64,000 nucleotides of DNA from NCBI GenBank assembly GCA_019633425.1, contig WSUB01000001.1, positions 186,001 through 250,000 of the forward strand, in the 5' to 3' direction. Positions 34,924 through 47,853 of this stretch are shown one piece after another; positions within the stretch are counted from its first letter, which is position 1; every line of letters starts with the position of its first letter. The notes under the pieces were generated by a model. It saw only the letters and a program-made list of their open reading frames with translations, was not told the DNA's origin and searched no databases. Both the position numbers and the translations under genes were made by a program. The stretch comes from Tulasnella sp. 424 (Eukaryota; Basidiomycota; Agaricomycetes; Cantharellales; Tulasnellaceae).

Positions 34924-37900
34924 ATGGTAGATCGCAACTCACCTTCCCCAGTCGCGACCTCCCCGTCAGCTCTCCCGACGCGTTCCGCTATCAAGAGCCC
35001 GTTATCTGCGGCCAAGGATGCCCTGTCCAAAACTCATCAAGTTCACCCTACCTCAGAGCCCACCCCCATCACAGTCGACCTTCCAGAATCCCACTTTCAG
35101 CAGGAAGCGCCCAATGGTCATTCCGACAGCATTGCTCCTGTAGAAGGAGAATCTGAAGAAGCCAAGTCCCAGTCTAAGGAGAGCCAAAGCCTGGAAGAGG
35201 CAGAAGGTCGGGTGAATGGCACTGCGAACGGCACAGATTCGAACAACGATTCCCCGACCGGCGACGACCCAATCCAGTCCGACGCCGCCTCCCCAGACCC
35301 CCCAGACTCATCCACTGAACCCAAGCCTTCAGACAAGCCTTCAGAGGACTTGGCACTTGAACCCAGCTCGACTGTACCTGCTTCAGCTCCGGCGGCATCA
35401 CCACAATCATCTCCATCGGAGCCTGACGAGGTGTCACCATCGGACCAAGACATCCGCCCATCCGATTCAATTACCGCTGTTCCACCAAGCGCTGACGCCC
35501 CTTCAGGTCAAGGCCTTGCCGGTGAGTTTCGTCCCTTCTGAGACTTTTTTTTCTGTTATGGTTCTTTTTTTGTTTTGCAAAAGTATTACGTGGGTTTTGT
35601 GGGCTAACCTCGGTCTGGATTGCAATTTTCCTTTCAACTCCAAGAAGAAAGCCTCGAGACTGCGCCAGACTCTGCCGTCACAACACAACCAGTTAATTCA
35701 GACTCAGCAGAGCTAATTAACAAGGCCTCAGACGGGGTTGCGGATTCACGGGAATCAGAGGCGTCAGGGTCCTCCGCTGACATCAACGCCGCCGAAGGTG
35801 TCCACGAACGGGAAGTCGACACCGTCCTAGAAGCCGAAGACCAGGGAGTCTCGGACACTAGAGAGCCATCAGCCACTCCGTCGGGTGTTGTTGAAGCCCA
35901 ACTTGAACCCACCAAGTCCTCGTCACCGGACCCGCCTGCTGCCGACGATTCCGCCGAAGCCAAGGAGAGTGCAGACGAAGACAAAGGGGACGATATGGAC
36001 ACTTCCTACAGCCATGGCATCGACTCGTTACAACCCTCCCAGTACTACCCTGGTCCGGGTATGTCGATGATTCCGGACAGTTCGTCCCTCCTTCCGCATC
36101 AACCGGGTTTGGGCTTTGACAACGTGGAAGACCTATCGCAAGCCACCGGGCCTGCCGATCTCTCAACAGAAGACGTCTCGTCAATGCAAGACTATATGCA
36201 GCCATCATCGGCAACCTCAAACGACATGTCCCTATCAGTAACGGACTTTATAAACGACCCTCCAGACGACCCACCTCAAATGGACGTCGACCCCACCTCC
36301 TCTATTCCTTTCCCTCCGGCTTCGACTTCTGCAGACCCCGCATCCTCATCTCTCCCGTCCCTTACCGCTGCCGATACGAATCTCCCATCGTCCAACCCCA
36401 CTCAACCACTCACCAATGGTGCACTCGCTCCCCGCCCTCAACCCTCTGGTCTTGGATCTTCGAGTCCGGCACCGAGCGGCTTACAACCAAGTCCCAGCTG
36501 GGCACCGAGGAGCGTGTCAGATGGAGACGGAACCGCGAACGGTAGCGCTACCGCTGCCGAATCCACGTCCTCGCCAACAACATCGCAAGCTGCCAATCCA
36601 CCGACAGAGGTTAAGCCTTCAACACAAGCAGAAAGTGCTCCGAAGGACTCCACCTTCACTGAGCATACCGCCTCAACCACCAACGGGACTTCTGGAGACG
36701 CTTCGCATGGAGTATCGCCGAACGCAGCTTCGACCGCAGTGAACAGTGAAGCCGGTGATCACAAGCCCCCATCGCCCGCTTTGCCAAAGACTGCAGCAAG
36801 TACAGGAGGGCAGAGCAGTGGAGATCCTAAAGCTGGCTTGGTACTATCACTCAACGAAGAGTTGATCAAGTACGTTCTCCTTATCGGGTCCTGGGGAAAC
36901 ATTTTTGCTCATCTTGCACGTTCCGTTAGAATTTGCGTCGCCTTCACGTCAATAGCACCCTCAGCTGCGGAAGCAAACGAATACCAGGCCCGGCTATCTT
37001 CTAATCTAGGCTGGTTAGCGTCAGTTGCTGACACCGCCACTCAGGTAAGTCTTTATCTATGACGTGTGTTGTCCGAATCATACGAAGACTAACCTAACAC
37101 ATCCTACGTCCTTTTTCACGGCAACCCCTACATTCTATCTTTCTTTTTTTCTCTCTCCATTTCCATCAATTATTAGCACCTGAAACCTGGGTCAGCAGTG
37201 GCCTTGCCTATTCTTCATCCTCCGAAGCCTTTACCACCATCACCCCTCACTTCCCAATGCGGCGATTCATTACAAAAGTTGCCCGGATTGTATGCCCGAA
37301 TGCAGGAAGCATTTAAGGCGGATTACGAACGGAAAATGAGGCGCGAGGCGAAGATGAGGGCTCGTGCGATGTCTAATACGGGCTTCAACGGAGCTGGGAT
37401 CGGCGGACCATCGGCTTCGATTTTGCCACCTCCAGGAGCTTCGATACCTGTTGCAGGTGTGAAAAGAGAGCATGAAGGGGATGTAGAGACAGGGGATCGG
37501 AAACGTGCTGCTGTCGGCGCTGGTCATCCGATGTCGGCTGGAGGTAGTCCGACACGCCCCTCGTCGGTCCGAGCTGCCTCGTTGGCCCTTTCTTCTACTC
37601 AATCACCCGTGTTGGCAGGTCAAAGCCCCATAACGGCCGCTACACCGGGTGCTGGTGGCGGTATGCAAATGTCTTCGGGCATGTCGACTCCAAGGATCCC
37701 TGCGACCGGCTTCGTGCCACCCATCTCCATGCCGCACCGACACTCTCCCCAAAATTCCATTTCCGGATCGGCCTCGGGCTTCGGGCAGAACACCCAAGTG
37801 TCTCCTATGGGTCATCAGCAACGCCAACCTTCGCTCCCGCCAACCGCACAGCATTCTCCTACCCATCCCCAACAACCGATTAACAACCAATTCGGGCAAC

Positions 37901-38677
37901 CGCAGCATCAGCAAACTCAGGCAGGACTCATGGCTCAAACGACGGGAGAAGCCGGATTGACGTTAGGTCCTCAGCGTCCGCCATCAGTCTCACAACCCAC
38001 GGGCCCCTTCCCGCAATCACAGCCTTCCTTCCAAGCTCCGGGAATGAACAATCGCACGCAGCAACAGCAAGCTATGCCTGGGATGGGAATGGGAGGACCG
38101 GGTCGACCTCCGATGACCGACGATCAGCGGACCCAGCAAATTCAGATGCAACTCCGGCAACAGCAGATGGCTTCCCAGCAGGGTCTCTCTGCGATGCAGC
38201 TGCAACAGCAACAACAAGCGCAAGCATTCGGGCAGATGCAGGCGGCTCAGCAGGCCCAGGGAACGATTCAGTCCAACGCGATGAACGCCGGCAATCCAGG
38301 CGCTGGGGCTCCTCAAGGTGGTGGTGGTGGTGCAGGGCCGATGCCTAACCAGCCAATGCCTAACCAGCCAATGAACCAAGCCATGATCCAAGCGACAATT
38401 CAGAACCTTCACAATCCCAACAATCCTATAACGCAGCACCTCCACCGATCGGTCCCGAATTTCGCTGGGCTTCCGTTGCAAGTGCAGGTGAACCAGTTTC
38501 ATGCGGTCCAGGTACGTAACCCTTTCTTCCCTTTCCCTTGCACCCTTCTTTTGGCTTTAGCGTTGGGGCGAACGCCGCTTCTTTCCGGGAGAGGTGGAAA
38601 TGTGATCGACTGACCTTGTTGTCCTCGTGTTGCAGATGCGGCTAATACAGAACCAGCAGCAACAACAGCAGCAGCAG

Positions 38678-38712
<35 letters not shown>

Positions 38713-39499
38713 TGCTATGGCCGCAAATGCCGCGAATGGAAACATGAACGGAGTGCAAGGGATGCAACAGCGACCGCCTAGCGCTGCTGGTCCTGGGGGG
38801 ATTCCTCATGGGATCTCTGGGTTGCGAAACATTCGGCAGGGAACTGCAAGTCCTAGGATTCCCACTACCGTTCCACCGCAAGGGATGGTGACTCCACAGA
38901 GGCAGATTTCGGGCCAACACAGTGGTATGAACCCACCGCCGTCGACGGTACCGCCATTGGGGATGGGCGCTCAGGGCCTGACACCTCAACAGCAACGGCA
39001 GATGATGATGATGCAGCAACAGCAGAGTCAGCTGAGCAGGATGCAACCCCCTGGAGCAGCAGGTGGTGGACAGTCTCCGTCGCCATCTCATCACCAGTTT
39101 GGTCAAGGACTGCCTAACATGTCACCGATGAACCGGCAAGCGGCGGCTCAGTTTGGCAACCAAGCGGGTCAGCAAGCGGGAGGAGCGGCCGGACCATGGG
39201 CTCAGGCGACGGCTGCTGGTTATGTGAGCTCTCCGTTGAATCCCGGGTGGTCACCCCAGGCAACTGGTGGACCCAGCGGTATGTCAGCGCCAAGCCCTGC
39301 TGGGAGCGGATTCCACATCGCTGCATCGCCTGCACATCATTCAGAAGCCGGTGCAACACCCCGGCATTCTGGCGCGACGCCTCAGGGCGGCGGGATGGGA
39401 GGAGCAGGTAGTGGATTCGGGGATTCCGCAGGTGGAACAGACTTTGGGAACGGAGGGATTGATCCGTCGACGTTGTTCAACGAGTGGACGACGCAGTAG
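34924..39499 (+). CDS. SS18/SSXT-domain, Q-rich chromatin co-activator
   Basis: Five exons (34924-35521, 35645-36869, 36930-37044, 37177-38511, 38636-39499) splice to 1378 residues. The first ~590 are disordered Ser/Pro/Asp/Glu sequence. Residues about 600-650 match the SS18 N-terminal (SSXT) pattern: LNEELIKICVAF, then EANEYQARLSSNLGWLASVA, DTATQ. Animal SS18 has L-ENN-LI followed by YQQML--NL-YLA-IAD. A basic stretch, YERKMRREAKMRARAM, follows, then a Gln/Met/Pro/Gly-rich tail with a 19-Gln tract, comparable to the QPGY region of SS18. In animals and plants (GIF) such proteins are SWI/SNF co-activators. The domain lies deep inside the protein, unlike the N-terminal position in animals. Domain call fairly sure; complex membership inferred. 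Confidence 0.75.
38654..38710 (+). repeat. CAG/CAA repeat encoding 19 glutamines
   Basis: 19 consecutive Gln codons of mixed CAG and CAA lie near the start of the last exon of the SS18-like gene. Interruption by CAA should reduce slippage. Length variation between strains is plausible. Confidence 0.9.
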
Positions 39500-40233
39500 T
39501 AAGGCTCCAAAACGGGATGGTTATTATCCGCGTATGACGACTATTGGACGATGGTATTCTATGCGAGCACATGGTGCCAGAGGTTGGTTTCTCAAGTGGC
39601 TCTCGAAGTGTTTTCGGGCCCGAGTAATTCCGCTACACTGTAATTTTTTCTTTCTGTTTGTCATTGTTATGTTTACTTCTCTTGAGAGATATTTTTTTTT
39701 TAAACAACTCACCCCCATGATTCGCGCGCGGGATTATTGCGCTGGAGAGAACCGACGGGTGGAACATAACTAACTAGTATGGGTACATTGAGAGACACTG
39801 TGGGGACCGATGGGATCGCATGGTTGTGACGGTCAGGGCCTCTCTGTCGCATGGAGGAGTAAGTAAGCGAGCGGGCTGGAACCCTTCAAGGGGGTAGAAC
39901 CCGAGGCTGAATGTTATTCGGAGTTCCGAAATCGAACGAGAGAAGAGGTTGGTGACGCTGTTTGGAGGCCACTCCGGGGTTCATGAGGCTGCTCCTGATG
40001 CCATACGGTGCTCAGGGTCCACGCCCCCTCCCCCTCCCCCTTCCTTCTCGACTGACTTGCTGCAACGCATTCCGCAGACAAGAGCCAAAACAAAACTTGC
40101 AGGGCATAAAATAAAATAAAAATGTGTTGCTTGACCCTTTTCCCGTCCTAACCTTGATCTCCCCCCTCGAGACACCTACATATCCTCCCCCTCTCCCATA
40201 ATTACTCGACTTCCTCGCCCTCTCCCCTTTTAC
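39500..40233. promoter_or_regulatory. 3' region of the SS18-like gene and upstream region of the bZIP gene
   Basis: About 730 bases without a supported gene. The start should hold the 3' UTR of the SS18-like gene (T-rich runs at 39,640-39,705). The last ~200 bases are C/T-rich, as is common before fungal starts, and probably hold the bZIP promoter and 5' UTR. Confidence 0.45.
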
Positions 40234-41636
40234 ATGTCGTTGTACTCCACCGCAGAGATCTTGACTGCCTATCATCATCCGTACTCGAACCCTTCATCGT
40301 CCACCTCCTCTCCAGAGATGTCAGTCCGCCCAGACTCACCAGTAGATACAAGGAGGTAAGTGCTGCTCTCATCGCCACTTCACTCTGCCAATCGACTGAG
40401 GCCAGTCCTTCCTGTAGCAAAAACGCCCGTGCCCAGGCAAGGTCAGTTCACCGCACCTGCACGTCTCGCTCGCAGTCGAGCCCGTCCCGCTGTCTAGTGT
40501 AACTGACGCCATCCTCACTTTACTGTAACATTCATCCAACAGACATCGTGCTAAAAGAAAGGCGTATGTCGAGAACGTATGTGGCTCATATTTTTACCCC
40601 CCATCCCTCCGCGTAGTCGGCCGCAATTAGTACCCGTATCCTGAATTTGAAAATCTCACCCACCCCCTTGTTTTGTTTCTCCCCACAGCTCGAAAACACG
40701 GTTCATCAATTGCGCGCTGCACTCGCCGCTGGTGGTTCCTCCCCAGACATCGCTGCCCAGATCCAGTTCCTCGAGCAGGAGAACGCCCGACTCCGCGCAG
40801 AGTCTCAAGCCCTCCGCGCTCAACTTGGTGCTTCAGCTTCCCCAACCACCCCGACTTCTTCCTCTACAGGTGTCGGCTATGGGGGTAATGTTGGGGGATC
40901 CGCTTATGGAGCCACGGGAGAATCTTCCGCCGGTCAACAATTGCGGCTCCCGTCTGTTGCCGACGCAATGGTGCACAATCCTCTCCTCCTGAGCCATTTC
41001 CCCGATCTCCCGAAACTAACCACCGAATCGTTCCTTCCGCCACCACAGAACCTTCGTGGTCCCTCAGGTTTTGGCCAATCCGCAGTCCTGCCTAATTACT
41101 TCCAAGATTCCGATACCGGAAGTAACAGCCCTGGCGGGGCGGGCGCTAATAGCCGGAACCGATACTACGAGTCCACATCCGACTACCGAAGGCGCGTTTC
41201 ACAACCATACATCGTGCCAAGGAGGGACTCCGCCCCCACGGCGGGAGTCGGTGCTGCCAGCACCAGCGGGAACTATGACGGTGCTTCCACGAGCAGGCTC
41301 TACGACAACAGTGAGAGAATTTCTGGCTCAGATTCTGCCTCAAGGTCCTCACAGAGGTCGTATCAGGTCTGTACAATCCCCCTGCAAGTAGCCTGAGGTC
41401 GTTGGCAGTCGGTCCTGATTACCGTCTCTACTGAAAAGCAACCTCAACCGTCGGCCTCTGGCGTCTCGACCCCCACTTCGGCCGAACCCCAGGAAGGTGC
41501 GGGCAGCTACTCCTACACCCACCAACTCTACAACGCCCCACCATCGGCCGTCGCACCATCATTCCCCCCCGCGTCTGGAACAGCCAGCTCGTACGTCTTT
41601 GGCGGCGGCGAGGACGTCAAGCCTTATGTCCCATGA
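40234..41636 (+). CDS. bZIP transcription factor
   Basis: Five exons (40234-40355, 40418-40441, 40543-40576, 40689-41366, 41439-41636) give 351 residues with consistent phases. The basic region is split over two micro-exons of 24 and 34 bases: SKNARAQARHRAKRKAYVEN, containing the N-x7-R DNA-contact signature (NARAQARHR). The leucine zipper continues in exon 4: LENTVHQLRAAL, with further heptads through IQFLEQENARLRAESQALRA. The rest is Ser/Pro/Gly-rich, with LLSHFPDLPKLTTESFLPPP, and ends EDVKPYVP. It is a DNA-binding nuclear regulator; the target and closest yeast counterpart are not evident. The N-terminus before the basic region is short (about 40 residues). Confidence 0.83.
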
Positions 41637-44267
41637 AAAATTATGCTTTTTTTCCTTTCCACCAAGCTGGCTTGGGCTGTTCCCTTCCTCCTCGTCAACA
41701 TTATCTGGTTCCCTCCTCATTTCCTTATAGTGTCTTTTTAGTCCACATTTTTTCTGCCGTCGTCCCTGCAGCATGGGTTCTGTTTTGCCTTCTTCCTTGC
41801 TTTCTTCTTCCCCGCTTTCTGGTCCCATAGGGCATGGACACTCACTCATTACTCTCCTTCACCAAAATGTTTCCTACGCATCCTTCGATCTTTCTGTTTA
41901 CTCTAGATTTCCCCCTCTGTGGTTCTAACTCCCAAAGTGCATCAAAGGTTTGTCTCCTACATTATTAGCCCTTAGCTACATCCCTCGATCAGAATACGAT
42001 ACGGACTTGTACCCGTTTCTCCTCTGCAGACTGTGAATTCCATTGCCCCGCTTCCAAAGGTGGATTAGGAGGTAAAGGTAAAAAGCAAAGGCCTTTAGGA
42101 GAGCGAAAATCGTTTACCCAATCATACTTCGACCAGATTGGCGTTCTTTGCATTTCGTCACTCACGCACCTTAATAGTGGGAACCGCGCGGTCGGACCGG
42201 AGTCGTGTCCTTTTTTTTTGATGGGAATGTGGCCTACCGACTTCTCCTGGGTGCGATCGCCGAAGGGTCTGAACACTCAGGCTGGTCAGATGTCTTGGAG
42301 CGTTTGACACATGCCCTTTCTAGTCAAAGGAAGAATGTTAACACTAGCCCAGCTATGAAAAATCGTTAATAATAGTGGCACTCCCCGAAACGTGTTTCAA
42401 CGGCGCATGCACTTACGAGAGAAACGGCGAGTAGGCCACTAGCTTGTGCCCAGGCCAGCGGATGAGAGAGAAGATTTCGTACGACACTATTGCCACGAGT
42501 TCTATTAGAAGCGCCAAGTGGCGTGCCGGTTATCGGAATGTGTGCGTGCTTCGATTACACGAGCTCCACGTCCTAGGAAGGGATTTCTTGTTCCCCGTCC
42601 AGGCGAAAGCGAGTGAACGAGAAAGTATCAGACGCAACCCTGGGTGCGTGGAGGGGTCCGAAGAAAGCAATTAAGAGCTCCTTCGCTGGTAACCAAGGGA
42701 CTTGGCTCATTTTGAAGGCGTCGGACGCAATCCTTGTTCAGGGCGAACGGAATCTTCATCAACGCCCAGAGCCTCCATTCACCAGGTACCCCATTAGGCA
42801 CTGGAGCAATGTAAAGAGAGCCTTCTCCGTTGTCCAGAAGATAACGATACAGTCCGTACATCATCCCGAATAACAGTTGCTTGAAACCGTTGAGGACCCT
42901 CTTGGGCTTAGCGCTTCGGTCGCCCGGCTGACGGCATACCCGGAGCCCGAGAGCTCTCGTGAACCCAAAGGCCAGGAGGAGAGGCGTGTAAGAGATTTTG
43001 AGTCAGGAGAGTAGGGGGGCGTGGCCGCCGCAATGGTGGACTGGGCAAGGCGGAGATCTCGTTTGAGTGTCTTTCAGCCCATCTCCGCCGTGAGTTGTAT
43101 TCAGCGCTTTCCTTCGGGTCCTCCGTGGAGTCTCCCAAATCAGGAAACAAGTGTGCGCTACCGAGCGTGGATTCTCTAATCGGTCCCGCAGCTCGTGCAC
43201 TCCGGCTTCTACGCCGCATCCCTGCCCAATATACCGATTCCCCCGAATGTAATGTCTTAGAAGCCAACCTCCCTCTACCCTTGCACAACCTCAAGTTTTT
43301 CATCTTTGAAATACTAGACTACCCCACGACCGGCGTACAAGTTTTTTTCTGAAAGAGTACAGTCTGATGGGAGTGCCCACACCTCGTACAACAACCTCAG
43401 CGATCCAGACTCGGACGGCTTTCGGCGAAACCCTGTATCCCTCTCCCATGACCAGGTATTCTCTTCCAATTCGAATGAATTTCCATGGTTAGCAAGCCCA
43501 CAAAGGTATTGAAAGAAGAGCAAGGAAGAGCAGCGTTCCAGGCAACGGATGCTTTGCCCAAATCCGGAAGTGATCGAGATGCATGGATAACTCAACTCCG
43601 AAAGCCCATGTCCAGAGTCAATAGCAAGAAGGGCTCAGTTGCGGGGCACGCAAGCAGTTTCCTGTGAACTTTCCAAGGTGAAATGCTCTTTCGAAGCCTG
43701 CAGCATCTGGGCGACGGGTGTACGAGTGCAACGATCCATCGGATCTTGTCATTTGACACGAGTACTTTCGAGATCCACCGACGATGAAGTAGCATAAGCC
43801 AATTCCAAGTCCATTGGAGGCAATTTGTAGCCACACACAGCATTATTGAAGCTTTCCTTGTCTATTTTCGAGCTTCCAGCGTTGGAAAGTCGAGTTGAGA
43901 ATTCACTCCGACATGCGGCTGAGCATTGTTAACACAGCTCATAAATTAGCCTTTGCTGTTCGCCAGTTTCCGTCAGAGCCGTTTACATCGTGGAGAACCA
44001 TTTTTGCGGGGGAGCAGCTTCGAGCAGAGGCGAATGACCGGACGCGTCCATTGCACGGGTAGATCCGCGGGTTGTATTTGCCGCGCGTGCACGTGCCGAC
44101 ACAAAATTTCTACACTGCCACGGCCAAAAGTACGTTTTCTGCAATATGGATACAGCGAGGTCGAAAGAATGACTAGTAGGGGGTTTACCAAGAAAAAGCA
44201 TGAAGGATATAAGTGTAATTTACAGACTTTGAGTTAGTTTCCAGGGGTGCGGGGTAAACGAGCCACT
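41637..44267. other. Gene-poor 2.6-kb stretch with protein-like fragments
   Basis: No complete gene can be supported. T- and C-rich sequence after the bZIP gene fits a 3' UTR. Minus-strand fragments look faintly protein-like, for example RVLNGFKQLLFGMMYGLYRY at about 42,820-42,890 and IGLCYFIVGGSRKYS at about 43,770-43,820. They lack a clear start, plausible splicing, or a family match. They may be relics or an unrecognised multi-exon gene. Confidence 0.4.
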
Positions 44268-47200
44268 TTAATTTGGCTGAGGACCAGGAGGCAAGGCCAT
44301 GGGTGACGCTGGATGAGGATTGCCTTTGCGTAAGGAAGGATGCATCCTTGTCATGGAATTCCAAGCATGGAGAAGAGTATGCCTAAGCTGAAGCACGTCG
44401 TCCTTCCAAACCGTCGACAAGTTTTGCTGTCGGAACTCCGCGGTGAGGACTTCACATCGGCCGATGTTTTCCGGGCTCACGAAGTCGACTGCGACCTTGA
44501 TGCAGTCCGCAAGGTTGCACACCTAGCGTTAAAGCCACAAAGCAGAATCACGGTTAAGTCACCGACGGCCTTCCTTCGGAAAGAACCGTTGCAAAAAGGC
44601 TCACCTGATGGGCGCATCCTGCCGGGATGAAGACTGCTTCTCCCGGTTTTTGATAGATCCTCCAACTCTTCACACCTTGTTGTTCGAAAAGCTCTCTTCT
44701 CAGGTCCGAGTCCAGGTAATAGTGTTGTGAGTGAATGGGGTCGGTTTTCGAGAAACCAAACTTTGCGTGCAGGAACTGTCGGATCTTTTTGGCGTCCCCG
44801 GCACGGTAGATGTCCCAGACAGCACACCCAGGACTCCCATCCTGACGAGGAGCGGCGTACAGCATCACGTTTACTGCATCGGCCATATCCATATGAAGCC
44901 TCGTTGAACCTTTTCCACCAGGTAACTCGGACGATTCAAAGGCGTTGTACATCTTCGGGCCGATGTCTGGAACGACCGCCTCTTGGTTAATCGGATAGTG
45001 AGCCGCAAGATTGAGCACGCCGTCGCGCCGGGTATAATTGGGGACAGGTACTGCTTCGGCAAAGTCTTTGTACAGCTCAGGAAACTCCGTGGAGAACAGA
45101 CTTGCCGGAGGCCAATCCTATTTCAAATTCACACCATCGTCAGCTCCTAAATAGGAAGAGGACAAAGGTAGATATTGCTCACTTTTAGCTTATAGCAAGT
45201 GGTTCGGCCCTCGTAGCGACCGAATTGCGAGAAGAAGTCCTCTACGGTCATTGGTATTGGTGCCTGGGTACTGTCGTTGCAATCGACAACGTGGCAGGTT
45301 TGGGGTCCATACCGCCGAATGAACTCGTCTGGGGTCCACTTGAACTGGAATGCGTCCAAAAGCCCAGTCACGACGACAGTTTGCCCTTTCCCCCATAACG
45401 GCGCAAAGATCTCCTCCGTAAGATTCTCTGCAGAGAAAACGTAGAACGGCAGCGTGCCAACTCCGGAAGGGTCCACGGGATCTGACGGATCGTGTCGCGG
45501 TATGGGGGTAATTTGGCTTGCTGGATCGCTTTCGGGTTCGTCCGCGGATAAGTCCATCTTGCTCTCAATAAGAATCGTGCCCATGTCCGAAATAGTTGTC
45601 TCCAGTTCATCCGTTCGGAATCTAGTGATTGGTCGAAGGTCTGGGCCGTAGTGTTCGATCTTGCCGCCTTGGCAGTACATCAGACGTTGATCCTCTCGCC
45701 CCGCGTGTTTTTCTTGGCGGGCTTTCAGCCGTTGCTTAACTTCTGCGGGAGAAGAGCAGTTGATGCTGAGATGAACGATCTTGTCTCGGCAATCGGAGCA
45801 AAATTCGCGGGCGCATATCTTGCAGATCCACCCTCCTCCGAAAATCGATGTTGCGCAGTAATCTTGTATAGTAAAGGAGTAGAGTGAGCGGAGTAATCAG
45901 TGTGACGGAGGAATATTGCCAACGTACCACAGCTAGCTCTGCATTCAAGTTCACGGTTCCGTCGAATGATTCCCGGGAGGCGAGTGTGGCTCAGCTCCTT
46001 AGCTAGGTACGGTATCAAGGCGTCTGCGACGACCTTTAGTACTCGCTTAGTTTGTGGCAGCGTGGGGTTAACATTCCAATATGATGGATAAAATACTTCC
46101 TGTGGTTCTCGTGGGTCGTCGATCCAGATTGGTAGTCCCGACGGATCCTGGGGCGTCCCGCCCGGGAACTGCCTCAAATCGATGTATCGGCATAATTCTC
46201 CTGTCTTCTTAGCAATGCAAGCGTGACATCGCGGTACGCTGGGGTTAAACTTTATGCATCGGTCTTTCTGAATGAAAGGACCTGACGAGGTCGATGGAGA
46301 GGCCTTGGAATTTGGCGGTCGAGTGCTGGTAAGGGAAGCCTGAGAGATGGATCGTGATCGACCTCGTTTACCGTCGAATGATGGCTCTCGAACCCGGATA
46401 GATGGGACAGGTGCCGTGGTTTTGGCGGTGACCTTTTTGACGCGCTTCTTGGACGGACGGGCTGAGGACTCCGAAGTGGGGTCATCCAATTGTTTACGTT
46501 TCTTCTTCGAAGGAGGACGAGGAGACTGTGACCTGGATTCGGCTAAATGACCAAAATGTCAGAGCAAACCGAAGAGTCGCTCTAGAAAACCTACAATCTG
46601 AGGAGTTGGCAACATAATCCCGCAGCAGAACATTTTGCGTTCGTTTTCGCCGAGAACGACCTGAAGCCTCAAGGTCCTCCATGACTGCGTCCTGATTTCG
46701 GTCCTTCTCCAAGGGAACAGGGCCATCGGAGATTGCGCCAGGATGAGTGCGATCGTGCTTGACAGGCGATGGGGAAGTGATGGTGAATTTGGGGATTTCC
46801 ACGTAGGGCATTGCTCCTTTCGGAGAGGCTAGATTCACGGGCTGGTGCAGTCGTTCCGGCGTGGCGGGGGCGGTAGGCCGGTGTAGCCTAAGCTTGACAC
46901 CACTCGACTTCGGAGGCCCGTCCAAGGGTTGACCTGCCGGATCGTCGTTGTTGGAAGAGGGCGTTGCGGGTACCCTGGAGGTATTTGCCGGGTGCGTCTC
47001 CGGATCTGTGGGAGCGTGATTGGGATACGGTGAATCCGAAGAAGTGGGCGAATGTGAGGCCGCTTTACAGGCGAGGCGGGTTGAAGCACGCTCGGTCGTT
47101 TGAAGGGCTAAAGCGGCCGATCATTAGACCGATTAAACAGGAGCTAGATTCGAAAACGAACATACCAGACCAGGCGGTAGTATCCACAGCTTGTAAAGAG

Positions 47201-47853
47201 GGCGTCGTTGGCCTTTCTACGGGACTTTCGACAGAAACGGCAAGTTCCGCAGGTTCCCGTGGAATGACAGGGTCGTCGGGCGTCGCAGTTGGTAAATCAG
47301 GCGCGGAAGCAATTGTCGTAGGCGGATGCTGAGGTTGCTGGGTTGTCGCGCTGAGTGAGTTTTCCGTGGTAGTGGGACCGAGCTCATGCTTTGAGGGCGC
47401 GGGCACTTCGTCGAGGGCGCCAACAGGGACGATAGAGGAGTCGGAAGATGGTACCAAGGTTTGAATGATGCCAAGCTCCTCTTGCACAAGAACCTCGGGA
47501 TTATGAGGGACGTCCTGGGGGGGATCGCTGCTTGGAATTGCGAACGACTCGGAAGCAAGAGACGCCGGCGGGTCCGCTGTTGGCAAAATCGTGCCCAGAA
47601 CTTCAACCTCCATATCGACCGTCTTGCGTACTGTCATAGTGGAGTCGTTCTCATAGTCGAGGGATGTTTCGCTGGATGGGCCGTATGTCGAACCGGGCGA
47701 CTCCTTATTTGTCGCGTTCCCGTCGAAGAACGCCCGCGTCGGCGCCGATTCTTGCTCGATGCTTGGAAGAGAGCCGTCCAACACACTGGGTATAGACGAA
47801 CTGACAAATGGACCACAGGAGGAAATATCCCCTGGCCCGTCAAGCTGGCTCAT
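44268..47853 (-). CDS. JmjC-domain protein, KDM3/JMJD1 type (probable histone demethylase)
   Basis: The ATG is at 47851-47853. A long disordered N-terminal region has basic motifs (SKKRVKKV, RSRSIS). A Cys-rich zinc-binding region follows: CIKFNPSVPRCHACIAKK, then GGGWICKICAREFCSDCRDK, as found before the JmjC domain in KDM3 proteins. The JmjC domain contains LPFYVFSAENLTEEIFAPLW, the Fe-binding STRLHMDMADAVNVMLYAAP (HxD), QHYYLDSDLRRELFEQQGVK and the distal Fe ligand in EAVFIPAGCAHQV. After an intron come ADCIKVAVDFVSPENIGRCE and a short tail. KDM3 enzymes remove H3K9 mono/dimethyl marks with 2-oxoglutarate and Fe(II); the H/D/H triad is intact. It diverges from DML1. Confidence 0.88.

Noticed and set aside
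35118..35470. Minus-strand Gly/Ser-rich frames opposite the first exon of the SS18-like gene
   Set aside because: They mirror the Ser/Pro-rich low-complexity coding sequence on the plus strand and have no independent support.
38557..38745. Minus-strand frame with a poly-Cys run
   Set aside because: It is the complement of the CAG/CAA glutamine repeat in the SS18-like gene.
42908..43303. A 131-codon minus-strand frame rich in Arg, Ser and Pro
   Set aside because: The composition is what GC-rich non-coding sequence gives, with no domain, conserved splicing or clear start context.
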